Assembly (NCBI GenBank): GCA_022865845.1
Contig: JALHUC010000197.1
Location: forward strand, 1 to 9,219
Direction: 5' to 3'
DNA length: 9,219 nucleotides
DNA from: a bacterium
GTDB lineage: Bacteria; BMS3Abin14
The stretch's first letter is position 1. The number at the start of each line of letters is the position of its first letter. Below, in pieces: positions 6,550 through 9,219 of this stretch. The position numbers were made by a program, and so were the translations under genes. The notes under the pieces are model-generated. The model searched no databases and was not told the origin of the DNA. It was given only the letters and a program-made list of their open reading frames with translations.

Positions 6550-6663
6550 CTAAAAGCGGAGGCGGACCTGTCACCTATAGCTTCAGCGACGGGTGAAGCT
6601 TCTGGCGAAGGTGGATGGTGGAAGGTGAGACCCCAAGGGGTGCACTATGAGATTTGAGATGGA

Positions 6664-7119
6664 TTATTCCGACCCACCAGGTTCCCCCTGCAGGGAGGCA
6701 GCTTCCCTGGCAGCCACAATATATCGCTCTAATGACACAGCTTTTGGCTTAAGTTTCAAAGCCTGGGTCAGCATTTCGGCCGCCTCATCATAGCGTTCTT
6801 TCTTCAATAGTCGGTTGGCCTTCCTGATCTTGCGGATAGACCTGGAGCGTCTGGAAATAAACGGGCTGAGCACTCCCATCAGGAAAAGAACAAGAATAAT
6901 CATGGCAAAAATGATTGCCAGCATGAAATGGGTCTCCGCTAACATACCGGCGGCAACAAAGCTGACGATAAAGACAATGACCCCAACTAACATGCCATAT
7001 GGCTGAAGTTCCTTTGGTATGGGCACCTGCAGCTCCACCGCATCTTTGTGCACGGTCCCACGAGGAGTGTGCCCTGTTTGTTGAACCGGGTTGATCTTGC
7101 TGTCTACCATCTTATTCAT
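6664..7119 (-). CDS. Small membrane protein with a TPR-like cytoplasmic tail
   Basis: I do not recognise a named family for this 151-residue protein. Residues 1-38 are polar and lack a signal peptide. Two hydrophobic helices follow (about 41-60 and 65-88), joined by a very short turn, so the protein is probably a membrane hairpin. The next stretch is strongly basic (SRRSRSIRKIRKANRLLKKERYD, from 89), which by the positive-inside rule puts both ends in the cytoplasm. Residues about 98-125, 'KANRLLKKERYDEAAEMLTQALKLKP', look like one tetratricopeptide repeat followed by a partial helix, suggesting a protein-contact role. ATG 7119 has ggggag 11 nt upstream; the methionine at position 4 is further away, so the first is preferred. 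The gene lies 89 bp downstream of the exported small protein on the same strand and may share its transcript. Confidence 0.75.
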   Translation of the reverse strand: MNKMVDSKINPVQQTGHTPRGTVHKDAVELQVPIPKELQPYGMLVGVIVFIVSFVAAGMLAETHFMLAIIFAMIILVLFLMGVLSPFISRRSRSIRKIRKANRLLKKERYDEAAEMLTQALKLKPKAVSLERYIVAAREAASLQGEPGGSE

Positions 7120-7208
7120 AATCTGCTAAATCTCCCCAATCCTTATTATCTCAAGCTAAAATTGCTTCCTCCTCAGCTCTGCAAAGATGCTCTGTCCCAA
7201 CGGCCCCC

Positions 7209-7643
7209 TTATCCCTTCCCTTTTTTCTTTTTGTCGCCTTTGCTCTTATTTGTATTGGCATAAATATCGCTGCCTGCTTTCAAAGCATGGAAGTCTTTTG
7301 AGCCCGGTTTGATACCCAGGCTTTTTGCCAGCACTCCCCAACCTTTGTTCTTTTCGGTTCTATATTTGCTCAAAACAAAGTCTACAGGTTTCGATGACAT
7401 TTCTCCCAATCGAAACACCATGTAAGCATCAGCAGGACTGTCGACGTTTCCAAGCACGACTTTGACCTCTGCATTGCCAATTTTGAATCGAGTAGACAGT
7501 TGCGCTCTAAAGCCGTCGCGGTCAGCTTCTGCCTTGATGTTGAAATCCTTTGTCCAGTCGAAATCCCCTGCTGCAACAACCGATGCAGACAAGACAAATG
7601 CAAACATAACAAGCAGCGAAAGTGTGACTTTTTTTGTTTTCAT
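7209..7643 (-). CDS. Small exported protein of unknown function with a lysine-rich tail
   Basis: The product has 144 residues from ATG 7643, which has a well-placed aggaggt (7648-7654) 5 nt upstream; an in-frame ATG at 7658 lies upstream of that ribosome site and is unlikely. Residues 1-25 form a signal peptide (MKTKK, hydrophobic core, SVVAAGD with cleavage near VAA/AGD). The mature part has a strand-rich region (KAEADRDGFRAQLSTRFKIGNAEVKVVLGNV), a middle with 'YMVFRLGEMSSKPVDFVLSKY', and a distinctive block, GWGVLAKSLGIKPGSKDFHALK, near residue 100-122. The last 12 residues are nearly all Lys, Gly, Ser and Asn (KSKGDKKKKGKG). I recall similar small periplasmic proteins with the LGIKPGS-x-x-FHALK block in other deltaproteobacteria, but know no assigned function. 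No cysteine or catalytic motif stands out. Confidence 0.8.
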   Translation of the reverse strand: MKTKKVTLSLLVMFAFVLSASVVAAGDFDWTKDFNIKAEADRDGFRAQLSTRFKIGNAEVKVVLGNVDSPADAYMVFRLGEMSSKPVDFVLSKYRTEKNKGWGVLAKSLGIKPGSKDFHALKAGSDIYANTNKSKGDKKKKGKG

Positions 7644-7870
7644 AAAAACCTCCTGCATAAGGAATCCAAACCTTCGGTTTTCCCGAATCTGGACTCACGG
7701 GTTTGTATTTAATGAGACTATCAAATGCAAAATCAATACCATGTCCGATAGCATGTAAAGACCTGTAAATACTAAGATTTTTGAGGAGTCTTAGTCAGGA
7801 CGGGGTTAAAGTGACACGCTTATCCGGGGGTTAAGTCAAGAATCGTCAGTTCGTGGCGATCTTCTTACCA

Positions 7871-7919
7871 GCACAGGGGACACCGATGGGCACACGGGAA
7901 TTCGGTGTCAGAGCACAGG
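7871..7919. repeat. Inverted repeat enclosed by short direct repeats
   Basis: The arms gacaccga (7879-7886) and tcggtgtc (7902-7909) are perfect 8-bp complements with a 15-nt loop. The direct repeat gcacagg stands on both sides (7871-7877 and 7913-7919). The right end, cggtgtcagagcac (7903-7916), recurs exactly at 8053-8066. A hairpin within short direct repeats is the form expected of a tiny inserted element, but the repeats are short enough to arise by chance. Confidence 0.5.
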
Positions 7920-7925
7920 TTTAAA

Positions 7926-7943
7926 TAGTGCACATGTGCACTA
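7926..7943. promoter_or_regulatory. 18-bp perfect palindrome, possible operator
   Basis: The sequence tagtgcacatgtgcacta is its own reverse complement over all 18 bases, with no spacer. A further gcgcact just to the right (7944-7950) echoes its half site. It lies about 70 bp before the TATAAT box of the dehydrogenase leader and about 280 bp from the exported-protein gene. A dimeric repressor or activator could bind here; no regulator gene is in the window, so the partner is unknown. Confidence 0.5.
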
Positions 7944-7962
7944 GCGCACTGAACCTCCCCCA

Positions 7963-8003
7963 CAATTCCCGGCCTGACCCCCTTGGTCCCGCCCCAAGGG
8001 GTC
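7963..8003. repeat. Hairpin repeat, right half (copy D), fused to a GC-rich stem-loop
   Basis: Positions 7963-7982 read caattcccggcctgaccccc, the family right end. The end then forms its own stem: gacccc-ttgg (7976-7986, one bulged C at 7982) with ccaaggggtc (7994-8003), 10 bp around a 7-nt loop. No left arm of the family is recognisable upstream. The stem ends 11 bp before the TATAAT box, so it may insulate the dehydrogenase promoter from transcription coming from the left. Confidence 0.6.
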
Positions 8004-8014
8004 CCGAATTAAAT

Positions 8015-8020
8015 TATAAT
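8015..8020 (+). promoter_or_regulatory. Consensus -10 box for the dehydrogenase leader
   Basis: TATAAT is an exact sigma-70 -10 hexamer in an AT-rich patch (8008-8020) between GC-rich blocks. No acceptable -35 is seen 16-18 nt upstream, where the GC-rich stem of copy D lies, so the promoter may need an activator or may be fortuitous. The ribosome-site-like aggagg follows at once at 8021, which would leave a very short 5' leader for the mini-ORF. Confidence 0.35.
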
Positions 8021-8034
8021 AGGAGGAAGTAATA

Positions 8035-8082
8035 GTGGAAGCTGTGGTAACCCGGTGTCAGAGCACTGGGAAACGCTTGTGA
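8035..8082 (+). CDS. Possible 15-residue leader peptide upstream of the dehydrogenase
   Basis: A GTG at 8035 follows a perfect aggagg (8021-8026) by 8 nt and opens a frame of 15 codons (MEAVVTRCQSTGKRL) ending at TGA 8080-8082, 42 bp before the dehydrogenase start. The quality of the ribosome site is the only positive evidence. The frame runs through the repeated sequence cggtgtcagagcac, and the peptide has no run of one amino acid that would suggest attenuation. It may be a leader peptide or the stump of a gene cut by a repeat. Confidence 0.25.
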   Translation: MEAVVTRCQSTGKRL

Positions 8083-8124
8083 TCCCGCTGTGCTCCTGAT
8101 AAAGGGAGAGAAGGAGGAAATGCT

Positions 8125-8901
8125 TTGGGCTTTGAGGATCTCAAAGGAAAAACGGCCCTGGTCACAGGCGGGGCCCAAGGAATCGGGAAGGGCATCGCCC
8201 TTCGCCTCCTTCGTGAGGGGATGACCGTGATCCTGGGAGACCTGGACCGGGAAGCGGGCCAGGAAACCGTCCGGGAGTTTGCAGACGAGGGTCAGATCCA
8301 CTTCACCCCCCTCGACGTTTCCGAAGAGGACTCGGTCCGGGTGGCGGTGGCATGGATTCTCAAACACTGCGGCCGCCTGGACGCCCTGGTGAACAACGCC
8401 GGCATCGCCCGGTCGGGCTTCGGTCCCGTGGAGGACCTTCCGCTGGAGGAGTGGGACCGCGTGTTGGGTACCAACCTCACCGGAGCCTTCCTCTGCGTCA
8501 AGCACACCGCTCTCGCCCTGAGGGAGTGGGGAGGGGCCATTGTGAACATCGCCTCCACCCGCGCCCTGCAGTCCGAGCCCAACACAGAGGCCTACTCCGC
8601 CTCCAAGGGCGGGCTCATCGCCCTCACCCACGCCCTCGCAGTGAGCCTGGGGCCCCTTGTGCGTGTGAACTGCATCAGCCCCGGATGGATCGAAGTATCC
8701 GAATGGAAAAGATCGGACCTTCGGCGCGAGCCTTCTCACAGCGACCTCGATCGCGACCAGCACCCCGCGGGCAGGGTCGGGGTCCCCCACGACGTGGCGA
8801 GCCTGACGGCCTACCTCCTTTCAGAGGAATCCTCTTTCGTCACGGGGCAGAACTTCATCGTTGACGGCGGCATGACACGCCGGATGATCTATGCGGAATG
8901 A
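8125..8901 (+). CDS. Classical short-chain dehydrogenase/reductase (SDR), TTG start
   Basis: The 258-residue product is a classical SDR, an NAD(P)-dependent oxidoreductase of unknown substrate. It shows TGGAQGIG at residues 14-21 (cofactor loop), D39 at the end of the second strand (favours NAD), D64-V, NNAG at 90-93, N117, S144, and Y157-x3-K161, so the N-S-Y-K tetrad is complete. The C-terminal part has [19 protein letters not shown] and [15 protein letters not shown], all typical. The start is TTG 8125, with aggagg (8112-8117) 7 nt upstream. An ATG at 8120 is closer to that site but out of frame, and no ATG, GTG or TTG lies in frame between the preceding stop (8080) and 8125. The gene appears G+C-rich with GC-rich third positions, like hisF and unlike the transpeptidase block. 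Hairpin repeats lie on both sides and no neighbour hints at the substrate. Confidence 0.92.
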   Translation: MGFEDLKGKTALVTGGAQGIGKGIALRLLREGMTVILGDLDREAGQETVREFADEGQIHFTPLDVSEEDSVRVAVAWILKHCGRLDALVNNAGIARSGFGPVEDLPLEEWDRVLGTNLTGAFLCVKHTALALREWGGAIVNIASTRALQSEPNTEAYSASKGGLIALTHALAVSLGPLVRVNCISPGWIEVSEWKRSDLRREPSHSDLDRDQHPAGRVGVPHDVASLTAYLLSEESSFVTGQNFIVDGGMTRRMIYAE

Positions 8902-8918
8902 GGTGACTGGGATTTACC

Positions 8919-8990
8919 GGGGGCAGGCAGTGTATTATGATGTGCCTTACTTAGTTGGTCGGAAATGTCACAATACACGGCCTGTCCCCC
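8919..8990. repeat. Hairpin repeat, variant copy E (complete)
   Basis: The left arm gggggcaggcagtgtattatg (8919-8939) pairs with cacaatacacggcctgtcccc (8969-8989), with two mismatches and one G-T pair around a 29-nt loop. The layout matches copies A and B (left arm with caggc, right arm with ggcctg then a C run), but the inner arm reads gtgtatt rather than gggaatt, so this is a distinct subfamily. It starts 17 bp after the SDR stop and would give a strong 3' stem in that mRNA. Confidence 0.8.
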
Positions 8991-9123
8991 AAGGTTCCTC
9001 GCAATCAGAAATAGCAGCCACCTGGGATTACACAAAACTACAATCAGCAAGATCGCCATCAAAACCAACTTCAAAGATCAGGTACGCTTGCCACGTGGAA
9101 ACCATTGGGTGAAGACGGGCCAT

Positions 9124-9142
9124 AATTCATCCCCTGACCCCC
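9124..9142. repeat. Hairpin repeat, right half (copy F)
   Basis: The sequence aattcatcccctgaccccc matches the right end of copy B (1181-1199) at 17 of 19 positions. No left arm is evident upstream. It has the same orientation as halves C and D. Confidence 0.5.
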
Positions 9143-9219
9143 AGAAGTCTCAGAAGTCCCTAAGATACGACCCCAAGGTTACTTTCTGACACCGGGGGTA
9201 TTTTTTGACATAATCTTTC

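Larger units (their letters stand above)
6145..6663. other. 519-bp gene-free stretch packed with short repeats
   Basis: No credible gene is present. Plus-strand frames run through it, but their products are arginine- and serine-rich reads of the repeats. It holds the panE ribosome site (6151-6156), a dispersed-repeat copy at 6323-6340, a 13-bp tandem array at 6380-6444, a second dispersed-repeat copy at 6471-6497, and two 15-bp direct repeats aagcgaagacggaag at 6515-6529 and 6535-6549. From 6550 to 6663 the sequence is purine-rich with degenerate 'gcga/ggaag' steps. Any promoter for panE should lie near the left edge of this stretch; I see no convincing one. Confidence 0.7.
7644..8124. other. 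Divergent 480-bp gene-free region between the exported protein and the dehydrogenase
   Basis: This gap separates divergent genes and must carry promoters for both. For the minus-strand gene a weak candidate is TTGATT (about 7736-7731) with attaaa 17 nt on. The rest is structured: a 7-bp stem at 7771-7795 (actaaga / tcttagt), an 8-bp stem at 7879-7909, a perfect palindrome at 7926-7943, a half hairpin repeat at 7963, a TATAAT box at 8015 and a 15-codon mini-ORF at 8035. No larger gene is credible in any frame. Confidence 0.6.
8902..9219. other. Gene-free right edge with repeat copies
   Basis: No credible gene is seen; the short plus-strand frames (8891, 8965) are reads through repeats. It contains the complete hairpin copy E (8919-8990), a half copy F (9124-9142), and ctgacaccggg (9186-9196), which is the reverse complement of 8051-8061. 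The stretch 9001-9110 is A-rich and featureless. A TTGACA at 9205-9210 could be a -35 box for a gene outside the window. Confidence 0.6.

Noticed and set aside
6132..6657. Plus-strand open frames of 154 and 87 codons across the repeat region
   Set aside because: They begin inside panE or the repeats, read the 13-bp array in shifting frames, are Arg/Ser-rich with no domain, and have no ribosome site.
8120..8224. ATG 8120 as a gene start
   Set aside because: It is only 2 nt from the ribosome site and its frame gives a short product without family features; the SDR frame starts at 8125.
8014..8790. 258-codon minus-strand frame opposite the dehydrogenase
   Set aside because: It is an antisense shadow of a GC-rich gene; the plus strand has the complete SDR motif set.
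9205..9210. TTGACA as a promoter at the right edge
   Set aside because: The -10 region would lie beyond the window, so it cannot be judged; the bare hexamer is common.

Overview
The window looks like a chromosomal segment of a Gram-negative bacterium, probably an anaerobic deltaproteobacterium (Desulfobacterota). The reasons are a periplasmic YcbB-type L,D-transpeptidase, exported proteins with signal peptides, strong AGGAGG-type ribosome binding sites, and gene gaps filled with hairpin repeats of the type 'gtcaggccgggaatt ... aattcccggcctgacccc'. The taxonomic call is inference from style, not from a marker gene. No rRNA, tRNA, transposase, phage gene or CRISPR array is visible.

Layout, left to right. 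Positions 3-62 hold the last codons of a gene that enters from the left; they resemble the tail of a small XRE-type antitoxin. A stand-alone hisF-like gene (345-1112, +) follows, with a 70-bp hairpin repeat on each side (174-243 and 1129-1199). Then comes a block of minus-strand genes. Read 5' to 3' on that strand they are: a small exported protein (7643-7209), a two-helix membrane protein with a TPR-like tail (7119-6664), a PanE/ApbA ketopantoate reductase (6144-5203), an L,D-transpeptidase (5016-3355) with an M15-type peptidase 4 bp behind it (3350-2367), and an M28 metallopeptidase split by one extra base in a C run (2168-1268). The last gene is a classical short-chain dehydrogenase (8125-8901, +), again with hairpin repeats on both sides.

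Functional reading. The clearest functional unit is the transpeptidase/M15 pair, an exported peptidoglycan-remodelling operon. One enzyme would form 3-3 cross-links or attach peptide partners, and the other is likely to cut or trim peptide stems. PanE belongs to pantothenate/CoA synthesis but stands alone here. HisF has no hisH, hisA or other his gene beside it and has lost two of the four residues that form the ammonia gate in characterised HisF proteins. The two plus-strand genes look G+C-richer, especially at third codon positions, than the transpeptidase/M15/panE block, so the window appears mosaic.

Non-coding DNA is unusually structured. There are six full or half copies of one hairpin repeat family, a 13-bp tandem repeat, a second dispersed repeat family in two orientations, an 18-bp perfect palindrome, and an 11-bp inverted repeat bracketing the dehydrogenase. 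I see no convincing new multi-gene system. The items most worth a second look are the altered HisF, the repeat family sitting at transcription-unit borders, the frameshifted peptidase, and the dehydrogenase leader with its mini-ORF and TTG start.
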